From Candidatus Peregrinibacteria bacterium Greene1014_49 (GTDB lineage Bacteria > Patescibacteriota > Gracilibacteria > Peribacterales > Peribacteraceae), in the NCBI GenBank assembly GCA_007376635.1, contig VMGQ01000006.1:1-34253 (forward strand): DNA of 34,253 nucleotides, written 5' to 3'. The notes beneath the pieces were generated by a model, which did not search any database, was not told the origin of the DNA, and saw nothing but the letters and a program-made list of their open reading frames with translations. Both the position numbers and the translations under genes were made by a program. Shown here one piece after another: positions 7,350 through 13,655 of this stretch; the stretch's first letter is position 1; each line of letters begins with the position of its first letter.

Positions 7350-8159
7350 TTAGAAGAAGATGCTGAGAATGGTGTACGAGGCCATGACGACAATGATCGC
7401 GACGGCCGTCGTAATGATGATTTTCTTCGATCGATCTTTCAGCTGTTCGTCTCCGGAAACAACAAGGAAGAAGCCGGCAACGACGATGCACGCGACAGAG
7501 AGCGCTCCGAAAATCGTGATAATAAAGCTGCCGATGCCGGTGAGTTCCGTACCGAAGAGTACATTGCTTGGTGCGATAGGAGCACCTGTGATGGAGTCGA
7601 AACCAAATGCATTTACCGCTACGCCTGCAAGGAGCACTGCTGTGAGTCCGATGATTCCCTTGATCAGTCCCTGTCGCGCTGATCCTGCCGCGCTATCATC
7701 TTGTGCGGTAATGAGACGTGCCCCTTGGAAAGCGATGTTGATGGTGAGTGCTGCTCCGACCATGAAAAAGAAGAAGTTCTTCATAGGGACGAGAATACTT
7801 GCGATCATGGATCCAGGGGCTGCCACGGCGGAAGTTGCCGGAACCATTGCCGCAATGAATGAGGCTCCCACAACCAGTACCGCGCCGAAGATTACATGAA
7901 GGTAGGAGTTACGGACTTCCGTCGAAGAGCTTTCATCCGCTCCACTCACCGTGAGTTTCAAGCTGTAGAAAATCAGCACGCCTGTCGCGATGCCTAGTGT
8001 CGCTCCGGCAATCCCTTGGGCTATCTTACCCACGTAGGTGGGGAAGAATGTCGCAGTAGGGCATGGGAAACCTGCAACGGGACATGGATTGAATGCGGCC
8101 GCGGATGCGTGGGTAATGAGTGCCGACGCCAATTCGTTCAGAAGATTGAGAATGGCCAT
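7350..8159 (-). CDS. VirB2/TrbC-like pilin-type membrane protein, paralogue of the next gene
   Basis: A 269-residue membrane protein built like its downstream neighbour, with two helix-loop-helix units. The loops are LTVSGADESSSTEVRN and VVSGDEQLKDRSKKIII; the second matches the VirB2/TrbC-like loop best. Additional hydrophobic helices lie between them. The start is set at the ATG at 8159 (MAILNLLNELASALI) rather than ten codons upstream, because the extension is polar and unlike the family. The N-terminal PCPVAGFPCPTATFFP segment contains two Cys that could pair outside the cell. The gene ends exactly where the next ATG begins, so the two make a bicistronic unit. Confidence 0.58.
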   Translation of the reverse strand: MAILNLLNELASALITHASAAAFNPCPVAGFPCPTATFFPTYVGKIAQGIAGATLGIATGVLIFYSLKLTVSGADESSSTEVRNSYLHVIFGAVLVVGASFIAAMVPATSAVAAPGSMIASILVPMKNFFFFMVGAALTINIAFQGARLITAQDDSAAGSARQGLIKGIIGLTAVLLAGVAVNAFGFDSITGAPIAPSNVLFGTELTGIGSFIITIFGALSVACIVVAGFFLVVSGDEQLKDRSKKIIITTAVAIIVVMASYTILSIFF

Positions 8160-8214
8160 AATCCAGTCATTATAGCAGAAATGAGCCAAAGCGGGTAGAT
8201 GGAGATATAGGATT

Positions 8215-8277
8215 AAATGGCTGAATGGCTAAATGGTTAGGTGATGCTTGCGAACCATTTAGCCATGTAACCATTCA
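8215..8277. repeat. Octamer array arranged as an inverted repeat
   Basis: Units of about 8 bp (AAATGGCT, GAATGGCT, AAATGGTT) are followed, after a 14-nt spacer, by the complementary series. The core arms at 8225-8238 (ATGGCTAAATGGTT) and 8253-8266 are perfect 14-bp complements. The element separates the divergent pilin-like pair from the nusB-rnc block. Confidence 0.8.
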
Positions 8278-8335
8278 ACAACCGCCTATTTTCTTTACAT
8301 CTTCCCCCTATTTCCTTACTCTTTCCGCACTTCCT

Positions 8336-8521
8336 ATGGGTAAACGTCCTACACCAAAGAAACGGCGCGCAAAGAGCGATGGCAATCGTCATCAGGCTAC
8401 CTATGAACGTAAGCAGCTTCTGAAGCTCCGGAATCGTCTTAATTCTCCGTATGGCGTTCCGGCACAGCCGAAGGACAAAGCGGGGAAGGCTTTGAAGGGA
8501 ATTACAAGGATTAAAGCTTAA
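8336..8521 (+). CDS. Small basic protein upstream of nusB, possibly ribosome-associated
   Basis: A 61-residue, strongly basic protein starting MGKRPTPKKRRAKSDGNRH, with KQLLKLRNRLNSPYGVP in the middle. The composition and the place just before nusB and rnc suggest a ribosomal or RNA-binding protein; a degenerate bL32 is one possibility. However, there are no Cys residues, so no zinc ribbon, and I cannot match it to bL32 beyond the basic N-terminus. The ATG at 8336 is chosen because the upstream in-frame extension would run through the octamer hairpin. No Shine-Dalgarno site. Confidence 0.6.
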   Translation: MGKRPTPKKRRAKSDGNRHQATYERKQLLKLRNRLNSPYGVPAQPKDKAGKALKGITRIKA

Positions 8522-8539
8522 GAGTCCAATCGTCTGACA

Positions 8540-8624
8540 AATTGAGAATTGAGAATTGAAAATTGAGAATTATGAAGGATACTAGTCTCAGTTCTTGTCT
8601 GTAGGTCATTCTCCATTCTCAATT
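8540..8624. repeat. Heptamer array with inverted partner before nusB
   Basis: Tandem 7-bp units AATTGAG, AATTGAG, AATTGAA, AATTGAG run at 8540-8567. Inverted copies lie at about 8608-8624 (ATTCTCC, ATTCTCA, ATT). AATTGAGAAT at 8561-8570 pairs perfectly with 8615-8624, giving a possible long hairpin whose right arm ends 3 bp before the nusB ATG. It could affect nusB translation or end transcription of the upstream gene. Confidence 0.8.
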
Positions 8625-8627
8625 TCC

Positions 8628-9035
8628 ATGGCTCGCAAGCGTCACCTCTCCCGCATCGCCGTCATGCAAACGCTCTTCGAGCGAGATGGTCGTCCTATTG
8701 ATACCGATGCATCTCTGGATCGTAATTGCGGAGGTCAGAACGGAGAGGCCGATCTGGAATTTGCGAGTACGCTCCTTGCTGGAGTTCTTGAGAAAGAGGA
8801 GGAGATTAAAGCAATGGTACAAACGCATGCACCCGGGTGGACTCTTGACCGCATGGATCCGGTCTCACGTTGTACACTGCTGCTCGGTTGCTTTGAATTG
8901 CTCTTCGGCAATGATGCTCCTCCGGCAGTTGTCATGAATGAAGCGATTGAAATAGCAAAGGAATTTGGGACGCCGGAGAGTGGGAAATTTGTGAATGGCG
9001 TGCTGAATGCGATTGCCCATGGCGAGAAAAAATAG
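8628..9035 (+). CDS. nusB: Transcription antitermination factor NusB
   Basis: Binds the boxA RNA with uS10 in antitermination complexes on rRNA operons. The 135-residue all-helical protein has the family landmarks: SRIAVMQTLFERDGR at the start, ILEKE-type central helix (AGVLEKEEEIKAMV), LDRMDPVSRCTLLLGCFELLF, then PPAVVMNEAIEIAKEFGTPESGKFVNGVLNAIA at the end (read across 8920-9020). The ATG at 8628 (MARKRHLSR) is preferred over an in-frame TTG at 8595 that would run through the heptamer hairpin. rnc follows 25 bp downstream, and its binding partner rpsJ lies about 0.7 kb away on the other strand. Confidence 0.9.
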   Translation: MARKRHLSRIAVMQTLFERDGRPIDTDASLDRNCGGQNGEADLEFASTLLAGVLEKEEEIKAMVQTHAPGWTLDRMDPVSRCTLLLGCFELLFGNDAPPAVVMNEAIEIAKEFGTPESGKFVNGVLNAIAHGEKK

Positions 9036-9060
9036 GTATATTTCTCATACACTGAGCACA

Positions 9061-9750
9061 ATGCCCCCCGCCCCCCTCGTTTCCCTCGAAAAGACTATCG
9101 GTGTTTCCTTTCGTGATAAGGAAATCCTGGTTGAGGCTCTCACGCACAGGAGCGCTGTTCGACGTTCTGGGTTAAAGAAGCATAATGAACGCTTTGAATT
9201 TCTCGGCGATGCTGTGCTCGAATTGGTTGCTACAGAATACTTGTTTCGTGTCAGTGATAAGCCCGAAGGGGATCTCACCAATTACCGATCCGCTCTCGTC
9301 AATGGGGAGCACCTTGCTTCTGTTGCTAAGGAAATGAAGCTTGGCGAATATTTACATCTCAGTCGCGGGGAAGAGGCGAGTGGCGGTCGTGATAAGTCTT
9401 CCACGCTCGCCAATGCGCTGGAAGCATTGATCGGAGCGATTTACCTCGATCAGGGGTTTGATGGTGCGGAACGCTTCTGCCGCGAATTCATTCTCGTTCG
9501 ATTGCGCGAGCTTCTTGCCGCCGGCAAAGACCGTGACGAAAAAAGCATGTTTCAGGAGAAGGCTCAGAAAGTATGCGGGACGACTCCGCATTATGAAGTG
9601 GTCAGCGAAGAAGGACCCGATCATGATAAAAAGTTCCTATCGGCAGCTTTTATTGGAGAAGAGAAAATTGCAGAAGGATCAGGAAGCTCTAAGCAACGTG
9701 CCGAATTAGATGCGGCGAAGGCAGCGTTGAAGGTGAAGAAATGGGCTTGA
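9061..9750 (+). CDS. rnc: Ribonuclease III
   Basis: Endonuclease for double-stranded RNA, processing rRNA and mRNA. The 229-residue protein has the RNase III signature HNERFEFLGDAVLE near residues 41-54, with the catalytic Glu and Asp. The second acidic site lies in ALEALIGAIYLDQGF. A C-terminal double-stranded-RNA-binding domain includes MFQEKAQKVCGTTPHYEV and GSGSSKQRAELDAAKAAL. The start at 9061 (MPPAPLVSLEK) matches the family length; upstream in-frame ATGs overlap nusB. The pair nusB-rnc links two rRNA maturation functions. It is convergent with rpsJ, with one base between the stops. Confidence 0.95.
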   Translation: MPPAPLVSLEKTIGVSFRDKEILVEALTHRSAVRRSGLKKHNERFEFLGDAVLELVATEYLFRVSDKPEGDLTNYRSALVNGEHLASVAKEMKLGEYLHLSRGEEASGGRDKSSTLANALEALIGAIYLDQGFDGAERFCREFILVRLRELLAAGKDRDEKSMFQEKAQKVCGTTPHYEVVSEEGPDHDKKFLSAAFIGEEKIAEGSGSSKQRAELDAAKAALKVKKWA

Positions 9751-9751
9751 G

Positions 9752-10180
9752 CTATCCCATCTTAATCTCAATATCCACACCACTTGGCAAGCTCAAACTC
9801 TGCAAACTCTCAATGGTTTTAAAAGTCGTTTCCGCCAAATCAATCAATCTCCGGTGCGTGCGCATTTCAAACTGATCGCGCGCATCTTTATGCTTGAAGG
9901 TCGAGCGGTTTACTGTGAACTTACGGATCTTTGTGGGGAGGGGAATCGGTCCATGGACGATGGCGCCTGAGCGCTCTGCCGTCTCCAGGATTTTGTTTGC
10001 GGCTTCGTCGAGGACGATATGATCAAAAGCCGATAGACGGATACGAATACCTTTCACTCCAGACTCCATTTTCTTGGCCGCTTCGGCGGACTTTACCCCG
10101 GCTTCACCCGCTTTTGCCTCGGATTTAGCCCTCGGTGTGGCTTTCTTCTTCGGGGCGGCGGATTTCTTCGTGGGATTCAT
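9752..10180 (-). CDS. rpsJ: 30S ribosomal protein uS10, with a basic N-terminal extension
   Basis: Component of the small-subunit head; with NusB it also takes part in antitermination. The conserved domain runs from about residue 41: [37 protein letters not shown], then [12 protein letters not shown]-like [14 protein letters not shown], ending VDIEIKMG. The first 40 residues ([20 protein letters not shown] onward) are Lys/Ala/Pro-rich and absent from typical 100-residue uS10. The ATG at 10180 is taken as the start; a further in-frame extension would read through the upstream palindrome. tuf lies upstream on the same strand. The usual S10-operon genes (rplC, rplD) do not follow. Confidence 0.95.
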   Translation of the reverse strand: MNPTKKSAAPKKKATPRAKSEAKAGEAGVKSAEAAKKMESGVKGIRIRLSAFDHIVLDEAANKILETAERSGAIVHGPIPLPTKIRKFTVNRSTFKHKDARDQFEMRTHRRLIDLAETTFKTIESLQSLSLPSGVDIEIKMG

Positions 10181-10230
10181 AGAAGGGAGGAAAAGAGCGA
10201 AGGGAAGGATGGAGTGTTCTTGGGTAGTAC

Positions 10231-10262
10231 CGTAGCGGAGGTTCATGAACCTCCGCTACGGG
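10231..10262. repeat. 32-bp perfect palindrome between tuf and rpsJ
   Basis: CCGTAGCGGAGGTTCA followed immediately by its reverse complement (16-bp arms, no spacer). It sits 8 bp beyond the tuf stop and 50 bp before rpsJ. It may attenuate read-through or protect the tuf mRNA end. It shares GTAG...CTAC ends with the palindromes at 6438 and 17266. Confidence 0.88.
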
Positions 10263-10270
10263 GTTTGATG

Positions 10271-11452
10271 TTATTTAATGATCTTCGTCACAACACCAGC
10301 ACCGACCGTGCGTCCGCCTTCGCGAATAGCGAAACGGGTACCGGTATCCAGCGCGATTGGCACACCGAAGGTGACAACGAACTTGATATTATCGCCAGGC
10401 ATGACCATCTCTACGTTTGCCGGGAGCTCTACAGAGCCCGTCACGTCCGTGGTGCGCATGTAGAATTGTGGCTTATATCCTTTGAAGAACGGTGTGTGGC
10501 GGCCTCCTTCCTCTTTCGTAAGGATATACACCTCAGCATCGAACTGCGTGTGCGGGGTGATGGAGCCGGTCTTTGCAATAACCTGTCCGCGCTCGATATC
10601 TTCTCGCTCAATGCCACGGAGCAAGAGTCCGACGTTATCGCCGGCCAATCCCTCGTCGAGAAGTTTGTGGAACATCTCTACACCCGTGACGACGGTCTTG
10701 CGGGTCTCTCTGATACCGACGATTTCGACTTCTTCGTTGACCTTCACTTTACCCTGTTCGATACGACCGGTGGCGACAGTACCACGACCCTTGATGGAGA
10801 AGACATCTTCGACAGACATCAAAAACGGCTTCTCGATTTCGCGCTTCGGATCCGGGATATAGGTGTCGAGAGCTGTGAGAAGATCCTTGAGTTTCTGGAT
10901 GTTTTCGGCATCTCCCTCTACGGCCTTCAATGCAGAGCCACGGATGATCGGCGTCTTATCTCCAGGGAATTCGTACTTTGTGAGCAGCTCACGGATTTCC
11001 ACTTCCACAAGCTCAATAAGCTCGGGATCCGTCACCATGTCGATCTTGTTGAGGAAGACGACGATGTAGGGCACTCCGACTTGGCGAGCAAGAAGAATGT
11101 GCTCACGAGTCTGGGGCATAGGCCCGTCAGCCGCAGAGACCACGAGGATGGCTCCGTCCATCTGGGCGGCGCCGGTGATCATATTTTTGACGTAGTCTGC
11201 GTGACCCGGACAGTCGACGTGTGCGTAGTGGCGCTTCGTGGACTCGTACTCGACGTGAGCGGTGTTGATGGTGATCCCGCGTTCACGCTCTTCAGGCGCA
11301 TTATCGATATCGGCATATCCCTTTTTCTCGCCTTCCGGAGAGAAATTCATGGATAGAGCTGCAGTCAGGGTCGTCTTCCCATGGTCGACGTGACCGATGG
11401 TACCGACGTTGACGTGCGTCTTAGAGCGATCGAATTTCTTCTGGTCTGCCAT
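10271..11452 (-). CDS. tuf: Translation elongation factor Tu
   Basis: GTPase that delivers aminoacyl-tRNA to the ribosome. The 393-residue protein has all G-motifs: [35 protein letters not shown], and the SAL segment of G5. Domains 2 and 3 follow, with [13 protein letters not shown] and the end [12 protein letters not shown]. The N-terminus [20 protein letters not shown] is standard. The insertion typical of short Tu forms ([15 protein letters not shown]) is intact. It heads a small unit tuf-rpsJ, without rpsL, rpsG or fusA upstream. A promoter lies about 65 bp upstream. There is no Shine-Dalgarno site; the leader just before the ATG is pyrimidine-rich. Confidence 0.98.
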   Translation of the reverse strand: MADQKKFDRSKTHVNVGTIGHVDHGKTTLTAALSMNFSPEGEKKGYADIDNAPEERERGITINTAHVEYESTKRHYAHVDCPGHADYVKNMITGAAQMDGAILVVSAADGPMPQTREHILLARQVGVPYIVVFLNKIDMVTDPELIELVEVEIRELLTKYEFPGDKTPIIRGSALKAVEGDAENIQKLKDLLTALDTYIPDPKREIEKPFLMSVEDVFSIKGRGTVATGRIEQGKVKVNEEVEIVGIRETRKTVVTGVEMFHKLLDEGLAGDNVGLLLRGIEREDIERGQVIAKTGSITPHTQFDAEVYILTKEEGGRHTPFFKGYKPQFYMRTTDVTGSVELPANVEMVMPGDNIKFVVTFGVPIALDTGTRFAIREGGRTVGAGVVTKIIK

Positions 11453-11516
11453 GGGGAGAAAGGGAAGGATTTGAGGAGAATCTGGTTGCGGACAAAAAGC
11501 CGCAAAAAGCCAAGCC

Positions 11517-11546
11517 AGTGTAGGGAAGAGTTTTATAGGCCGTCAA
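11517..11546 (-). promoter_or_regulatory. Sigma-70-type promoter for tuf
   Basis: On the minus strand TTGACG (11546-11541) and TACACT (11522-11517) are separated by 18 bp. Start of transcription near 11510 would give a leader of about 58 nt, which contains two copies of GCGGCTTTTTG and a short TGCGG/CCGCA stem. Confidence 0.6.
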
Positions 11547-11581
11547 CTGCATTTGTGCGTTGTGGGCGTTTTTTCTTGAGA

Positions 11582-11738
11582 ATTTCTATTCCACAAGCAG
11601 CCCATGTAATTGGAGTTCCACCCTCCTTCGCTCTTCCACCTTCGCTACAACAGCTACGGCGGACAGGGCGGAGCTACGGAGGGCAAGCCATTTCCTATTC
11701 CGCTAGTAACCCGTGTGATTGCAGTTCTACCATCTCCT
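11582..11738. repeat. Duplicated gene tail flanking a GC-rich hairpin element
   Basis: The sequence at 11690-11738 encodes the end of the ABC transporter (MVELQSHGLLAE, stop). A diverged copy, roughly three-quarters identical, lies just downstream at 11582-11625 and would read VELQLHGLLVE, stop. Between them is a 60-bp element (11621-11683) with imperfectly complementary ends (CCCTCC / GGAGGG) and internal copies of GCTACGG. It looks like a repeat element inserted with, or after, a local duplication of the gene end. Confidence 0.7.
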
Positions 11739-12972
11739 TATACGTAGCACAGGTCTTGAGGAGTTCTTCATGTGGCGCGAGTGCGATTAATCTTCCCCCT
11801 TCGAGAATCGCAATGCGATCGACACTGCGTACCGTGGAAAGCCGATGGGCGATAATAAAGGATGTCCGACCCGTGATCAGTTCCTTGATGCCTTCTTGCA
11901 CTGATCGTTCGGTGATTGAATCCAGAGCGCTTGTCGCTTCATCGAGCACAACGATCGAAGGCTTTTTAAGGATGGCTCGGGCTATCGAAAGTCGTTGGCG
12001 TTCTCCGCCACTTAATTTAATACCACGTTCGCCGATGACCGTGCGGTACCTGTCGGGCATGCGTTCAATGAAGTCATGGGCGGCTGCGCGCGCGGCTGCT
12101 TCATATACTTCGCTGTCCGTTGCGTCGGGGCGCGTATAGCGGATATTTTCGATGATCGAGTCATTGAACATCGTATTATCTTGCAACACGAGTCCCACAC
12201 TTCCGCGCCACCAATGGAGATCGAGATCCCGAAGATCTGTGCCATCAATGGTGATCGCGCCTTCGGTGACGTCATAGAAACGGTTGATGAGCGATGCGAG
12301 TGTCGACTTTCCAGAACCCGAATGCCCGACGAAGGCGATGTGTTCTCCGGGCTTCACACTGAAGTGGATATGTTCCAGCGCGTAGCGTCGTGGAGGATCT
12401 TTGCGCGTTTCCTCTTCTGTCGTACTTTCTTCGCTCTCTATTGCCACATTCGGATGATGGGGGCAGTGGAGGTCTTTGCACTCTTCCGGTGTGTGTCCGT
12501 GCAAGATATCCATCTCTTCCTCCAGTTCGTCATCGTGCATGATGGACATCACGCCTGCCGCGGCATAAGAAAAGGAGACATCCTGAAATTCCATCACACC
12601 GGAAATCTTCGGAAGTATTTTTGCATTGGCACGATTCTTCACAAGCGAAGGAAGCGAGGCGATCTGCACGCCCATCCGGACTTTTTCCATCTTCTCGTTC
12701 CATTTCGGAAGGAAAGCGCCGATGACTTCGATGGGGGCGACAAGTCGGAAGACGATAAAGAGGAAGAAAAAGAGCTCGCCGAGCGTAAGGTGCCCTCCCA
12801 CAACTAAAGCGAGCCCCGCGCCGATGATCGTGGCACGGAGGATAATAAACATGTTGATACCCTCAAGCGTTGCCCACAGGCGGTCGGCTCGGATTTGCAG
12901 GCTGAAGGCGCGGCTTTGAAGGGAGCGCATTCTCTCAAGCTCATGACTCTCCGCGCATTCTCTCAAGCTCAT
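11695..12972 (-). CDS. ABC exporter, C-terminal half with nucleotide-binding domain (gene broken)
   Basis: A 425-residue fragment: the last part of the transmembrane domain (ADRLWATLEGINMFIILRATIIG, LTLGELFFFLFIVFRLV), then an ABC ATPase. ATPase motifs are Walker A GHSGSGKST, signature LSGGERQRLS, Walker B SIVVLDEATSALD and switch IIAHRLSTV. Between FQDVSFSYAAAG and RYALEHIHFSV there is an insertion of about 50 residues, rich in His, Cys, Asp and Glu (HGHTPEECKDLHCPHH). This could bind metal. The apparent start at 12972 comes from the 28-bp duplication; GGAGAG lies by chance before it. Removing one repeat copy fuses it to the next entry as one exporter of 644 residues. Confidence 0.9.
   Translation of the reverse strand: MSLRECAESHELERMRSLQSRAFSLQIRADRLWATLEGINMFIILRATIIGAGLALVVGGHLTLGELFFFLFIVFRLVAPIEVIGAFLPKWNEKMEKVRMGVQIASLPSLVKNRANAKILPKISGVMEFQDVSFSYAAAGVMSIMHDDELEEEMDILHGHTPEECKDLHCPHHPNVAIESEESTTEEETRKDPPRRYALEHIHFSVKPGEHIAFVGHSGSGKSTLASLINRFYDVTEGAITIDGTDLRDLDLHWWRGSVGLVLQDNTMFNDSIIENIRYTRPDATDSEVYEAAARAAAHDFIERMPDRYRTVIGERGIKLSGGERQRLSIARAILKKPSIVVLDEATSALDSITERSVQEGIKELITGRTSFIIAHRLSTVRSVDRIAILEGGRLIALAPHEELLKTCATYKEMVELQSHGLLAE
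12400..12560 (-). other. His/Cys/acidic insertion within the ABC nucleotide-binding domain
   Basis: Encodes MHDDELEEEMDILHGH and ECKDLHCPHHPN followed by an acidic stretch ESEESTTEEE. It sits between the first two strands of the ATPase domain, at the A-loop region, where ordinary exporters have only a short turn. Two Cys and six His in close spacing suggest metal sensing or binding; this is inference. Confidence 0.6.
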
Positions 12973-12980
12973 GACTCTCC
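12925..12980. repeat. Perfect 28-bp tandem duplication disrupting the ABC exporter
   Basis: The 28-bp unit beginning GCGCATTCTCTCAAGC is present twice in direct tandem (12925-12952 and 12953-12980) without a mismatch. In protein terms it repeats AESHELERM. Because 28 is not a multiple of 3 it shifts the frame and ends the N-terminal reading frame at 12941. Confidence 0.95.
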
Positions 12981-13630
12981 GCAGCTGAAGATTTCACCGG
13001 AAGAATATTCGTCGCAACGTCGTACGCGCGGCCGACGACACTCACCCATAGCCTCGAAACGCGTTTCTGAAGTGGTTCTGCTTTCGTCGTCACGCACCAA
13101 AGCGCAATCCCATATGTCGCAAGCATCGTTGCGATACCGCCGGTGAGGGTGGCATTTACCCGGAATGCGATCACAAGAAAAATCACTCCCGTAATGGAGG
13201 AGGGGATGATCACTTCGAAGATCTGGAATCCCAGATCCCAGAGCGTATCGCTGGCATTATCAATCTTCTTGATGATCGCTCCCGCGCGGCGGCTCAGATG
13301 CTGCACGACGTCCATCCCAAGCACCGATCGGTAGCTTTCCTGCATGAAGCGGATATAGGAACGGTTCATAATCCGCCAACAGAGATACTTGTGGAGCGCC
13401 TGCAGAGCGCACAGAAGTATGGAGACACCCATCCACATTCCAAAGAGTCGCAGAAAATGAGGAGGAAGTGTTCCGCTTTCCAGCGATCCAACGCTGTCGA
13501 TGACCCGTTGCCCAAGAAGGGGATCTGCCACCCACACGGCGACTAGCGCGAGCGTCAAGACGCAGTACGCCCAAATAAGGTGGGGTAGTGTACGGAATTG
13601 TTGCCAGAGGGTCGTGAGCAGTAAGCGCAT
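12941..13630 (-). CDS. ABC exporter, N-terminal transmembrane half (gene broken)
   Basis: A 229-residue fragment with the first four membrane helices of a type-1 ABC exporter: HLIWAYCVLTLALVAVWVAD, LFGMWMGVSILLCALQAL, IFEVIIPSSITGVIFLVIAF and GGIATMLATYGIALW. The coupling-helix region (MQESYRSVLGMDVVQHLSRR) lies between. It ends KSSAAESHELERMRGES at the frameshift; the correct continuation is ESHELERMRSLQSRAFSLQ in the other frame. The ATG at 13630 is preferred to the one at 13657, which would overlap the divergent mutY start. Substrate unknown. Without repair of the frame, the transporter would not be made. Confidence 0.88.
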   Translation of the reverse strand: MRLLLTTLWQQFRTLPHLIWAYCVLTLALVAVWVADPLLGQRVIDSVGSLESGTLPPHFLRLFGMWMGVSILLCALQALHKYLCWRIMNRSYIRFMQESYRSVLGMDVVQHLSRRAGAIIKKIDNASDTLWDLGFQIFEVIIPSSITGVIFLVIAFRVNATLTGGIATMLATYGIALWCVTTKAEPLQKRVSRLWVSVVGRAYDVATNILPVKSSAAESHELERMRGES

Positions 13631-13642
13631 GGGAGCTCGTAG

Positions 13643-13648
13643 TATACT
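13643..13648 (+). promoter_or_regulatory. -10 box for leaderless mutY
   Basis: TATACT ends 7 nt before the ATG of mutY, the same spacing as for the phosphorylase and the 872-residue gene. No Shine-Dalgarno site and no clear -35. Confidence 0.5.
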
Positions 13649-13655
13649 CATTGCC

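Noticed and set aside
10214-11356. 380-codon open frame on the plus strand opposite tuf
   Set aside because: Shadow of the highly conserved tuf gene.
12941-12972. Split ABC exporter read as two natural half-genes
   Set aside because: The break falls inside the transmembrane domain and is fully explained by the exact 28-bp duplication.
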